DNA from: Epiperipatus broadwayi
Lineage: Eukaryota > Onychophora > Udeonychophora > Euonychophora > Peripatidae
Direction: 5' to 3'
DNA length: 64,000 bases
Assembly: GCA_028023455.1 (NCBI GenBank)
Contig: JAQFVV010012507.1
Location: 1,304,001 to 1,368,000 of the forward strand
In this document: positions 14,992 to 24,797 of the stretch, one piece after another
Position numbering within the stretch: the first letter of the stretch is position 1
Layout of the letters: each line of letters opens with the position of its first letter
Notes under the pieces: generated by a model
Told to the model about the DNA's origin: nothing
Database searches by the model: none
Seen by the model: only the letters and a program-made list of their open reading frames with translations
Position numbers and translations under genes: made by a program

Positions 14992-15008
14992 TAGGAAGTT
15001 TACTGATA
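14992..15008 (+). promoter_or_regulatory. Candidate polypurine tract before 3' LTR, copy 1
   Basis: TAGGAAGTTTACTGATA lies directly against the 3' LTR start and recurs almost unchanged at 22692-22709. The purine run is short, so assignment as the plus-strand primer rests on position and conservation. Confidence 0.4.
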
Positions 15009-15483
15009 TGTAACGATATATAAATATGTTGTTACATTAAATTGAAATAAAAACTTTTAAGTTCGCAAATAAAAATAAATGTATTAAAAAAAAAAAACTA
15101 AACGCTAAAATTAAATTTTTTGTTAAACGTATATATTCATGCAGATGCCAAACTTTAAAAATATTTTTTTTTATAAATAAAAAAAGAATATTTGAATGTA
15201 TTTTTTTTATAAAAAAATGCAAGATTTAAATATAAAAATATTTAAATAAAAAAAAATAACGTAAGTAAAAATAAAAACAGGTCTTAATTATTTCCTGTAA
15301 TCTGTAAATGGAAATGATTGTTTATTAATTATATAAAAGCTGTGTAATTAAAAAGTCAGATGAAAAGTTAGATAAAAGAATAAAGAGAAATTAGCTTGAC
15401 CAATGGAAGCAACAAGCCTCAGCCTGGACCCAAATGAAAAGGATGGTTTAGTGACATTTTGTTGGTTGAATCTGTGTGGGTAC

Positions 15484-15491
15484 TATAAAAG
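15484..15491 (+). promoter_or_regulatory. TATA box in 3' LTR, copy 1
   Basis: TATAAAAG at the same offset as in the 5' LTR. Confidence 0.55.
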
Positions 15492-16352
15492 GAGAAATAC
15501 AGTTTTCCTGACAGTTTTTCCGGCTTGTTTTTGAGGGTCGTGATAGGATGCACATATCACACTCTCTCTCTATTTTAAAAATGAACTGACTGTGATACCA
15601 AAATGAACCAGCTAATGCTACTTCTGGAACATCTGACTGGGTTTTCAAATAAAGACTCCGTGGAAATTTACATCAAAAGCAGTGATTCTTCTACTGTAAG
15701 CTATTGACATGAACTCTAAAATTTAAAAATAATTAAGAACTTTCGTTCAAGCTTATGAACTTCTATTTGACTTTTAAGTTTAAAATCAATTGAAAATGTT
15801 TAAATTTATGTTTTGCATTGATAAACATCATTTCCATTTTATTATTTTTTATTTGTATTAATACTTATCGTATAAATTATTTAAATGCATGAAATTTAAA
15901 GTTGGGTATAGATGTTGCATAGATTCGTTAGCGGTTAATTGTGTTGCTGTTTCATAGTCGATTGGAATATATAAGTCATCATGTCACTGCAGCATCTTAT
16001 GATGAATGCTATTGGGTTTTTTGTATTCTCTATGCAAATGACATTATCGATGACTTTGTATTTTGATCAGTTATGTTTATTTTGGAATGTTTTTAATCGT
16101 GGAATCTATGCAGTCAATCTATACTCAACATTTTAAAACAAATTGTATAAAATTCATCTGTGCGAACATAATTAAATGTTAAATTTAAGTCGGGTGTGAA
16201 TGGCTGTATAGATTTGTAAAGTTATATATATAGTTTAAGGGAGGGTAATCTTAGGTTATTTGTTTCGTAGTTGAATTGGCTCAATGGATTGGATATATTT
16301 GTGTAATTAGTAGATGTAGTATGAGATCCGCTATGGGCACGATTGCATATAT

Positions 16353-16607
16353 ATGCCACACACCTTCTATTTGCCTATGGATGGGTTTGTAAGTCGGCAA
16401 AGAACTGCAGTCCATTTCCTATGGAGTTTTTTGTTTATTGTTCTACTTGCCAACAGATGTAGCATTCCTGTTGGTGGAGAGACAATGTCTTCTCTAACTC
16501 TACTTACTATTCAGATGTACATTCCTGACAGTATAGTATTTTGTGTTGTCGTATTTTCATGCTACATTGAATACATAAATGTATCAGATGGATTGACGCC
16601 ATTTTGA
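16353..16607 (+). CDS. Small hydrophobic frame inside the 3' LTR (unknown)
   Basis: This 84-codon frame is homologous to 13743-14006. From about residue 15 onward the two products are nearly identical with only a few substitutions, while the N-terminal parts differ because of a 1-nt indel. There is no known domain. It is either a chance frame or a small membrane peptide of the element; nothing here decides between them. Confidence 0.2.
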   Translation: MPHTFYLPMDGFVSRQRTAVHFLWSFLFIVLLANRCSIPVGGETMSSLTLLTIQMYIPDSIVFCVVVFSCYIEYINVSDGLTPF

Positions 16608-17060
16608 CTGCGAACTTTTGGCCTAAGGTTAAAAAAGGGAAAGAATATTTTCTTGATCTATGTAGTCTATTCATACTCAACTCACTAAATAAATATTAAA
16701 CTCCTTATTGCAATCTATTTAAATGTAAATTTAAAGATTAATATAAAAATCTAAAATGTTAAACTTATTCCTCAAATTAGAATGATTTTATATGTGCATA
16801 AATAAATATTTTTATGTGTTAATTTCTGGCAGTGGCTTTTATTATTTTTATATTTAAGATATAAAGTTATATTTTATAATCTCTGCTACTCCCTGAGCTA
16901 GTGACTTGGGCTAACGATTTGAATATTTAAATAAAGTGGAATCTTGACAGCGTGTATCTGCCTACTTTATAAATTTTTCTAGGCTCAAATGCCTAGATGG
17001 CGCTCCTGTAGTACAGATTGCGGTTAGATTCGATCTTCACTTTCTTTTCTGTCATTATAA

Positions 17061-19330
17061 TATATTTTGTTAATGTTTTTCTGAAAGTCTGTGATAAATG
17101 GCATTTTATTTAAATCATATGTAGGGCTACTTCATCTTGTTGAATTGCTCTAATAAATTCAAACTTTTATTTATATTTTTCTGTTAGTAATAACATATAG
17201 ATTAATATAGAATACAATATTTCAACAATGCTATTTATCTCTCCATTTCAGGTATTTCTGGTTTAGTTTGATGACAGCATTAACATAGGATTTGAATTAG
17301 TGGTCTTTATATTTGTATATAATAATTCAAATTCTTTAACTATTAGTAATAGGACAGAAGTTGCTATGAAGTTATTGGTTTCCATGCTATTACTGTTACT
17401 TGGCCAAATCAGCATTAACTAAAAAAGAAAGGAGAATAATATCATTCAAAACATTGTGTTCTAAACTATTATGTATTATTAGTAATAGATAAAGGTATAA
17501 AAAGTTTGGATTATTTTAGAAATATTAAACAATTCAATTAGATGCTGTAAATGATCCAAATTATAACTATAAATGTATTATAATGTACAGAAAAAATGTA
17601 TGCACTCTTGTTATGTCTCGAGCTTATCAAAATTCACGATCAGCAATTAATTAAACTACATTGATGTAAACTTGCTTTATACATCCAGGTAAGAGGCTAT
17701 GGGTAAAACAAGTATTAATCTTTAACTATTAACTGTTAGTCTATGGAATATTTAAGAATTATTTAGACTATCTTAAGTTTTACTCAATAATAATAAGTTG
17801 TTACAATAATTGGCATTTATAAAATACAAAATTAATATTGTCTAAATGCCATAATAAATGTTTATACATGATAAATTACTTAACAATATAATTTTTATCA
17901 AATTCTGTCACTTCATATTATCTTTTACCAAACAGTTAAAAAAAGAGATGATATTTCTTTGTTGCTCATATCAAACTTTTATATCAAATGGGAGATGACA
18001 TGCCTTGGTAAACATTATGTTAGGAAGTAATGTTTTTTGTACAATCTTCAATTAGCATTATGTGTTTTAAAATTTATTCATATAATATAAATTAATTTTA
18101 TCAGAGTATTTTCAAAAGTTTATAATACTGTATGAGTCACCTACAACATTGTCGATTCATGTCTAACATGCATAATGATTTTAAGAATTAACTACATTAA
18201 CTCTGACATTGCAAAATAAAACTGATGGTTTATTAAAATAAGAAAATCAGGACAATTTTGCACTGTTGTGCTTATATCTACTTTCTCATTTTCAGAAGCA
18301 GTTGCTTCTAAATTATGAAAATATGGGATTCCTCAGGAAACTGTTGATAAATCTTATTTCAAGGTTTATACTTTCTTGGAACTTTTCTTTTTTGCAATTG
18401 CATATTTTAGGCTATTTCATAATCAAAAAATCATTTAGTAAAAGTGTTTTTATATATTTGCTTATATATGATTTGATTCCAAGCTAAGAGTAATAAACAA
18501 TTCTGCATAATATGTATAAATATTAGATCTACTGCAATATCTCTTTTACTAGTTTATAGCTTTATTTCATTACGAATTCTTTTATATTGCATTTACATTT
18601 TAGACACAATATATACATACAATATAAAGTGATAAACTTCTAACTTCAACCCAATTGTTAAATTTTTGCAAGCAGTCTCCATTGTCAAAGTTGTAACAAA
18701 TGGCAATGAATTATTTTTAATTATTTTCTGAATCCATATATGATCATTTAAACAATTCAATAAAACTAACAAGTGTGATATAATTTAATTAGCCAAAATA
18801 TCCACATTGCCTTATTCAAAATGACAGTATTTAATTTACAATAGCAAAGTTAATAATTATTCACTTTTAAAATCTTGTAAACAAACAATTTATATGGTTA
18901 AATTAAACAACCCTAAATAATATTTAATAGTAATTGGAAGTCTAAATTCTTAACCCCTAAGTATTCCTAGTTTACAAAGCTTCTAAAATGAGTGTGTTTT
19001 AGAAAATTAGCAATATGGATAAAGCTGTGAGAATGTCCTTTTGTTATTGTTTTGGGTTAAATGTGGAAAAAATTACATTAACATAACTAGTGCTCAGAAG
19101 TTAGAACTTTATTTTTTCATTATTATTACATAATTTAACTAAGTATAGTAAATAATTAATACTATATAAATATGTAAGAAGCATTAAGTAATATTATATT
19201 TATACCATATAAAGAATTTTTTGCCAAACATTGTTACTTAAAATATGGCAAAAAAGAAGTTATATTTATATGATATAAATGAAATTAATGTTACTTAATA
19301 ATATATTCATATATAATTATTGCTGTTGCA
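17061..19330. other. AT-rich stretch, no supported gene
   Basis: No conserved protein motif is visible. A 73-codon frame at 18266-18487 is rich in Leu, Ile and Phe, as expected by chance at this composition. Confidence 0.55.
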
Positions 19331-19339
19331 TTTCAATTA

Positions 19340-19620
19340 GATTAGTAATGATACTAGGAAGGTTAATATTGAGAAGGGTAAAAAAGAGGGTGACTCCATA
19401 TCTCCAAAATTTATATGAATTAAAATAAGAAGCTAAAGAAGTTGTAAACAGAGATTATTTAAGTCATTTAGATTTTGCAGATGATGCATACTGTTGACAA
19501 ATTAATAATGATATAAATAAAGTAATATGCAAGTATGGATCAAGTTACACTCGTGAATTGAAATGTGTAGTAATCCTTCTTGGCCAAATAGTGTAATTAA
19601 ATCAAGGAAAACTGTGTTTC
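19340..19620 (+). pseudogene. Decayed LINE reverse-transcriptase fragment
   Basis: Two short stretches in different frames recall the central part of a non-LTR reverse transcriptase. An EGDSISPKF segment (around 19386-19412) fits the family's QGDSxSPxLF motif. A DYLSHLDFADDA segment follows, whose FADD catalytic box is at 19474-19485. The spacing between them suits an RT palm with an internal deletion. Several stops and frameshifts separate the pieces, and neither end of the element is recognised. The clade cannot be assigned. Confidence 0.6.
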
Positions 19621-19739
19621 TAAATTATAATGTCATTATATATACATATATGTTGATATGAAGATTTTCACCGGTTGCATATATAAAAGACATATTTTTC
19701 AGGTTCATCCATGTTAAAATATTTTAAATAATGATATAT

Positions 19740-19785
19740 CGATGTTTCGACTTGATCACACAAGTCATCCATTGGGTGATAAAAG
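19740..19785 (-). ncRNA. Hammerhead-like stem-loop (degenerate candidate)
   Basis: On the minus strand a GGATGA box is followed by a GACTTG...CAAGTC hairpin and then GAAAC. This is the order of a hammerhead ribozyme core (CUGAUGA, stem II, GAAA). The first two core bases do not match (TG for CU), and no convincing stem III or cleavage triplet is visible. It could be a decayed ribozyme or a related conserved 3' hairpin of a LINE or PLE. Confidence 0.25.
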
Positions 19786-19884
19786 GTAGAAAGACGATTG
19801 TAGAGAAGCGACAATCACTGACTTGAAAAAACGTCAAGATTCATTTCTATTAAACTGGCTTTAATATTTGAAAAGACATGATGG

Positions 19885-20168
19885 TTTGAGACAAATGATG
19901 AAGCTAATTTAGCAAAAATACATCTTGAGGACAGTTTTCCTTTTACTGAATTTTAAATATATATTTATAATTTTTAAAAAAGGACTCCTCTTTGAAAATA
20001 CATGTTTTCTATATAATTATACACCCTTTGAGACAAATGATGAAGCTAATTTAGCAAAAATACATCTTGAGGACAGTTTTCCTTTTACTGAATTTTAAAT
20101 ATATATTTATAATTTTTAAAAAAGGACTCCTCTTTGAAAATACATGTTTTCTATATAATTATACACCC
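19885..20168. repeat. Perfect 142-bp tandem duplication
   Basis: Two adjacent copies (starting at 19885 and 20027) read as identical over the full 142-bp unit. This indicates a recent duplication or possibly an assembly duplication. Confidence 0.9.
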
Positions 20169-20495
20169 TTTAAATTTTGATATTATTTTCAAAATGTTGA
20201 AAAAGATATTATTCTTGCTCATTCTCACACCTATAATAAATAGGTTTCTGGATTTAAATACATTAAAGAACTTGGATTTAAAATAAAAGAAGACCCCTTT
20301 TGCTTTAAAAACCTCAACAAAAAAGCTATTGTGAGAAAAACTTGTTTTGACTCTGGAATTGTCAATTAATAGTAATTGATGGTTTCTTAGTAACATCAAA
20401 AATTAAAGTGATTCTCTATTTAATGGATATTATCTCCTATTTCTATATAATAAATTCCATATAAACATTTCATTCAATAATATATATATATATAT
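20169..20495. other. AT-rich stretch ending in (TA)n
   Basis: No gene is seen. It ends in a (TA)n tract (about 20481-20495) that served as the insertion site of the next element. Confidence 0.5.
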
Positions 20496-22134
20496 TGTAA
20501 CGGAATATATGCCGTTACATTATTTTAAAATGAAAATAAAAAGATCGTAAATAAAATTTGATTTATTAAAAAGAAAAAAAAACTTAAAAAACTGAAAATT
20601 AAAAGTTGTTTAATATATATAGATCGCATGATGGACAACTTTAAAAACTTTTAAAAAATAAAAATATTTGAAAGTAATTTTTTTTTGTAAAAAGTAAAGA
20701 TATAAAGATTGATATTTTAAAAATAGAAATAATGTTGATTTCTATAGTCTTAGAAAATGGAAATGATTGTCTTATTAATTAAATGATTGTTCAAAAGCAA
20801 ACTACCTCGTGAGGCATGTAAAATAAATTAAATGGTCAGATAAGAGAATACAAAGGAATTAAATGACCAATCCAAACACGAAAATGACAGCACGGACCAT
20901 AACTGAAACACGAATGGATTAGTGACGTCTTGCTCGTTGAATCTCAAGATCTAATGATAAGAGACTAATAAAAATATAAAAGCCAAATTATTATTATAAT
21001 TGTTATCTGAGAGCTGACTATGAATAGATCGTTATAACTAGCTATATTGCAGATTTTCACGATGTGGAAGTCTGCAATAAATTTAATTTTCCGGACAACC
21101 AGCTGAAGCCTCTGGATGACAGTTCCTGACCAAATGCATGGCAAGTCACAGTTTCATTTCAAAGAAGGACAAAATCTACTAAAGTGATCACGAAGATGGA
21201 CTTCTCAATCTATTAAATCCGTAAAGTATGAACTATTGTATCTATCTAATAACTTTCCTAAAATTGCAAGTAATTAATAACTGAAAATAAGAACTCTTAT
21301 CTGACTTAAAGAATGCAAATTCAATTATTGATATTTTTTTATGTAAATGTTTAAGCAATCATTTCCAGTTCTTTTTTTTGTGTGTATTATATTTTAACTA
21401 AAAATGTATTAAATTTAAAGTTGTTTATAGACGCTTGCATGGATTCGTTTGCGGTTAATTATATTTTGGTTTTCATATTTGATCAAAATATATAGACATT
21501 CGATAAATAATGATACCTTACGGTGAGTATCGAAATGTATTTATTCGGATGTCTTTTAAGTTATTGGTGACAACGCAAGTATCTTACGGTTGAATACTAT
21601 TGGGTTACTTATAAGTTTCCCTCTGCGATTGTCGGCATCAATAATTTTGTATTTTGATCATTTATGTTTATTTGAAATGTTTTTGACCATGGAATCTATG
21701 TAAGCGATCTATACCCAACATTTTAAAGCAAATCTGTGCGATCTATTGAAAATAGTAATTTAAATTTTTAAAAAAAAAAATATTAATGTTAAAATCTAAA
21801 AATAAATTTAATCTTCAATTTTAAATGTGCGTTAATAAAAATCTATTTGTGTGTTAATTACTGGCAGTGGCTTCTTTTGTTTTATTGTTCTAAATATTTA
21901 ATATATACTTTGAGAATAGAAGTCTATTGAAACTTATAAATGTTTTAAAATCTCTGCTACTCCCTGAGCTAGTGACATGGGCTAACGACCGGATGCAAAA
22001 TTTAAAAAAAAAAAAAAATTTTTTTTTTTTTTTGACTTACGTATCTGCCTACTTTATAAATTTTTCTAGGTTCAAATGCCTAGATGGCGCCCCGTAGTGC
22101 AGTTTACGTAAGTCTCCTTCCCCGATCGTTAAAA
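20496..22134 (+). repeat. 5' LTR of LTR element copy 2
   Basis: It starts TGTAACGGAATATATGCC and continues GTTACA, a near-perfect terminal palindrome. It ends GATCGTTAAAA right against the primer-binding site. A TATA box lies 479 bp in. The block homologous to 13600-14040 of copy 1 is missing near 21745. Confidence 0.9.
20975..20982 (+). promoter_or_regulatory. TATA box in 5' LTR, copy 2
   Basis: TATAAAAG at the family-conserved offset from the LTR start. Confidence 0.6.
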
Positions 22135-22152
22135 TGGACTCCCAACGTGGCA
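22135..22152 (+). promoter_or_regulatory. Primer-binding site, tRNA-Lys type
   Basis: TGGACTCCCAACGTGGCA begins directly after the LTR. It keeps the CCCAACGTGG core of the tRNA-Lys primer-binding site and differs from the site in copy 1 at other positions. That fits independent decay from one ancestral site. Confidence 0.7.
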
Positions 22153-22709
22153 CGATCTTTAATAAACCACGAGTGCCCTGAGAATGTTAAAAATAAATTA
22201 TGCCAGTAAGATTTTTCTTTAAAAATGAGTATATACATTGAAAATGAAGCCCGTAATATTTTTTCTGAAATCAGAATATATTGTTTGTATTATATAAAGT
22301 TATGAAGTTTGTGTAAAAAGTACTGCCAGTAAGAAAATTGCGTATATGTAGAAATAAATGCGAGGAATAAAATGTAACAATTAATATAAATCATAATTTA
22401 ATTAAAAAAAAAAAAAAGTCTAAAATCACGTAACTTCTTTGACTTGCCTAAGTTAATAATGAAATGTAGGGAAAAGGGAACACTTGAGGGAGGAGGTGTA
22501 ATCTCAGCTGGGGTGAAAAGGAAAGAATAGTCAGCATTTTTTCTTGTAATTACTAACCAAAGTTATGTCTTTTCATTAATAACCAAAGTTTTGTCTTTTA
22601 AAAAAAAAAAAAAATTAGTATAATCAATTTGTGTAACGTCATTACTAACACTAAGTAAATTCTTTTTTTTTTTTTTTAATGTTTTTGTTTTTGAGGAAGT
22701 TTACTGATA
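22153..22709 (+). other. Non-coding interior of LTR element copy 2
   Basis: No open frame is present. The interior shares with copy 1 the post-PBS leader (GATCTTTAATAAACC, then GAGTGCCCTGAGAA), a purine-rich patch (GAGGGAGGAGGTG near 22484) and the bases next to the 3' LTR. Confidence 0.7.
22692..22709 (+). promoter_or_regulatory. Candidate polypurine tract before 3' LTR, copy 2
   Basis: TGAGGAAGTTTACTGATA abuts the LTR and matches the equivalent site in copy 1. Confidence 0.4.
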
Positions 22710-24346
22710 TGTAACGGAATATATGCCGTTACATTATTTTAAAATGAAAATAAAAAGATCGTAAATAAAATTTGATTTATTAAAAAGAAAAAAAAACTTA
22801 AAAAACTGAAAATTAAAAGTTGTTTAATATATATAGATCACATGATGGACAACTTTAAAAACTTTTAAAAAATAAAAATATTTGAAAGTAATTTTTTTTT
22901 GTAAAAAGTAAAGATATAAAGATTGATATTTTAAAAATAGAAATAATGTTGATTTCTATAGTCTTAGAAAATGGAAATGATTGTCTTATTAATTAAATGA
23001 TTGTTCAAAAGCAAACTACCTCGTGAGGCATGTAAAATAAATTAAATGGTCAGATAAGAGAATACAAAGGAATTAAATGACCAATCCAAACACGAAAATG
23101 ACAGCACGGACCATAACTGAAACACGAATGGATTAGTGACGTCTTGCTCGTTGAATCTCAAGATCTAATGATAAGAGACTAATAAAAATATAAAAGCCAA
23201 ATTATTATTATAATTGTTATCTGAGAGCTGACTATGAATAGATCGTTATAACTAGCTATATTGCAGATTTTCACGATGTGGAAGTCTGCAATAAATTTAA
23301 TTTTCCGGACAACCAGCTGAAGCCTCTGGATGACAGTTCCTGACCAAATGCATGGCAAGTCACAGTTTCATTTCAAAGAAGGACAAAATCTACTAAAGTG
23401 ATCACGAAGATGGACTTCTCAATCTATTAAATCCGTAAAGTATGAACTATTGTATCTATCTAATAACTTTCCTAAAATTGCAAGTAATTAATAACTGAAA
23501 ATAAGAACTCTTATCTGACTTAAAGAATGCAAATTCAATTATTGATATTTTTTTATGTAAATGTTTAAGCAATCATTTCCAGTTCTTTTTTTTTGTGTGT
23601 ATTATATTTTAACTAAAAATGTATTAAATTTAAAGTTGTTTATAGACGCTTGCATGGATTCGTTTGCGGTTAATTATATTTTGGTTTTCATATTTGATCA
23701 AAATATATAGACATTCGATAAATAATGATACCTTACGGTGAGTATCGAAATGTATTTATTCGGATGTCTTTTAAGTTATTGGTGACAACGCAAGTATCTT
23801 ACGGTTGAATACTATTGGGTTACTTATAAGTTTCCCTCTGCGATTGTCGGCATCAATAATTTTGTATTTTGATCATTTATGTTTATTTGAAATGTTTTTG
23901 ACCATGGAATCTATGTAAGCGATCTATACCCAACATTTTAAAGCAAATCTGTGCGATCTATTGAAAATAGTAATTTAAATTTTTAAAAAAAAAATATTAA
24001 TGTTAAAATCTAAAAATAAATTTAATCTTCAATTTTAAATGTGCGTTAATAAAAATCTATTTGTGTGTTAATTACTGGCAGTGGCTTCTTTTGTTTTATT
24101 GTTCTAAATATTTAATATATACTTTGAGAATAGAAGTCTATTGAAACTTATAAATGTTTTAAAATCTCTGCTACTCCCTGAGCTAGTGACATGGGCTAAC
24201 GACCGGATGCAAAATTTAAAAAAAAAAAAAAAATTTTTTTTTTTTGACTTACGTATCTGCCTACTTTATAAATTTTTCTAGGTTCAAATGCCTAGATGGC
24301 GCCCCGTAGTGCAGTTTACATAAGTCTCCTTCCCTGATCGTTAAAA
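22710..24346 (+). repeat. 3' LTR of LTR element copy 2
   Basis: Nearly identical to 20496-22134. Visible differences include one G/A near 22839, poly-A lengths, and two C/T changes close to the end. Confidence 0.9.
23189..23196 (+). promoter_or_regulatory. TATA box in 3' LTR, copy 2
   Basis: TATAAAAG, 479 bp from the LTR start as in the partner LTR. Confidence 0.55.
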
Positions 24347-24762
24347 TATATATATATATATTAGCTCATAGAGGGCAGTACTGGATTTCTTAACCATGTG
24401 GGGTGATTTAATGCTTAAAATTTGTATATTTATTTCAGTAGAGTGTTATGCACTGGGATTATTTTCTATACATTTGTGTTAGGTGGTTTAAAGATTAAAA
24501 TTACTAATGTTTAATTTGTTTTTATATAAGAATAGTAAAACATGTTTGTTAGTAGCAGAAAGTTAAGATCTTTTCTTGCTGAAATTTCAAGTTCTTTGTT
24601 TGAGTTTGTTTGTATTTCAATATATAACATCTTATAGCAGACAGTTCAAAGCAATATCATTTTGAGATGGATATTTTGAAATACGAATTCTAATGTATTT
24701 ATATATTAGTTCATATAGGGTGGTACTGGATTTCTTAATGATGTGGGGTGATTTAATGCTTA

Positions 24763-24796
<34 letters not shown>
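24347..24796. repeat. Two diverged copies of a 60-bp flank between (TA)n tracts
   Basis: Segments at about 24352-24416 and 24702-24765 are alike. Both contain TACTGGATTTCTTAA and GTGGGGTGATTTAATGCTTA next to TA-rich runs. They lie 350 bp apart. A (TA)n tract of about 30 bp follows up to the gypsy arm. No gene is seen. Confidence 0.6.

Positions 24797-24797
<1 letters not shown>

Larger units (their letters stand above)
14471..15008 (+). other. Non-coding interior of LTR element copy 1
   Basis: These 538 bp have no open frame of note. After the primer-binding site comes a segment (AATCTTTAATAAACATGAGT, then GCCCTGAGAA) that is shared with the interior of copy 2, probably part of a conserved leader. 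A purine-rich patch (GGAAGGGAGGTGGCAG, near 14795) and the last 17 bases before the 3' LTR are also shared. Confidence 0.7.
12408..17060 (+). mobile_element. Non-autonomous LTR retrotransposon, copy 1 (complete, long LTRs)
   Basis: Two direct repeats (12408-14470 and 15009-17060, about 2.06 kb each) flank only 538 bp of non-coding DNA. The plus strand is the sense strand, because a tRNA-Lys-like primer-binding site follows the first LTR immediately. The outer ends abut a TATAT pentamer on both sides (12403-12407 and 17061-17065). This fits a 5-bp target duplication but cannot be distinguished from the (TA)n tract it entered. No gag or pol is present, so movement would need proteins from another element. 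The LTRs differ from each other at scattered sites and small indels, so this copy is older than the one at 20496-24346. In size ratio it is LARD/TRIM-like, with unusually large LTRs. Confidence 0.85.
15009..17060 (+). repeat. 3' LTR of LTR element copy 1
   Basis: This is a direct repeat of 12408-14470 with scattered substitutions and short indels. It starts TGTAACGATATATAAAT and ends GTCATTATAA against a TATAT flank. It carries the same TATA box (15484-15491) and the homologous hydrophobic frame (16353-16607). Confidence 0.85.
20496..24346 (+). mobile_element. Non-autonomous LTR retrotransposon, copy 2 (young)
   Basis: Two LTRs (20496-22134 and 22710-24346; 1639 and 1637 bp) differ at only a few visible sites: single substitutions and poly-A length changes. 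They flank 575 bp of non-coding interior. TATAT lies on both outer sides (20491-20495 and 24347-24351) within (TA)n. The element shares termini, TATA box, leader and primer-binding site type with copy 1, but its LTR lacks about 0.5 kb in the 3' half. It has no gag or pol, so it depends on an autonomous partner. The near-identity of the LTRs marks it as the youngest clear insertion in the window. Confidence 0.9.

Noticed and set aside
12408-17060. A tandem duplication of host DNA rather than an LTR element
   Set aside because: TG-start termini, a tRNA-Lys-like primer-binding site exactly at the LTR edge, a conserved TATA box, and a second unit and solo LTR elsewhere support an LTR element.
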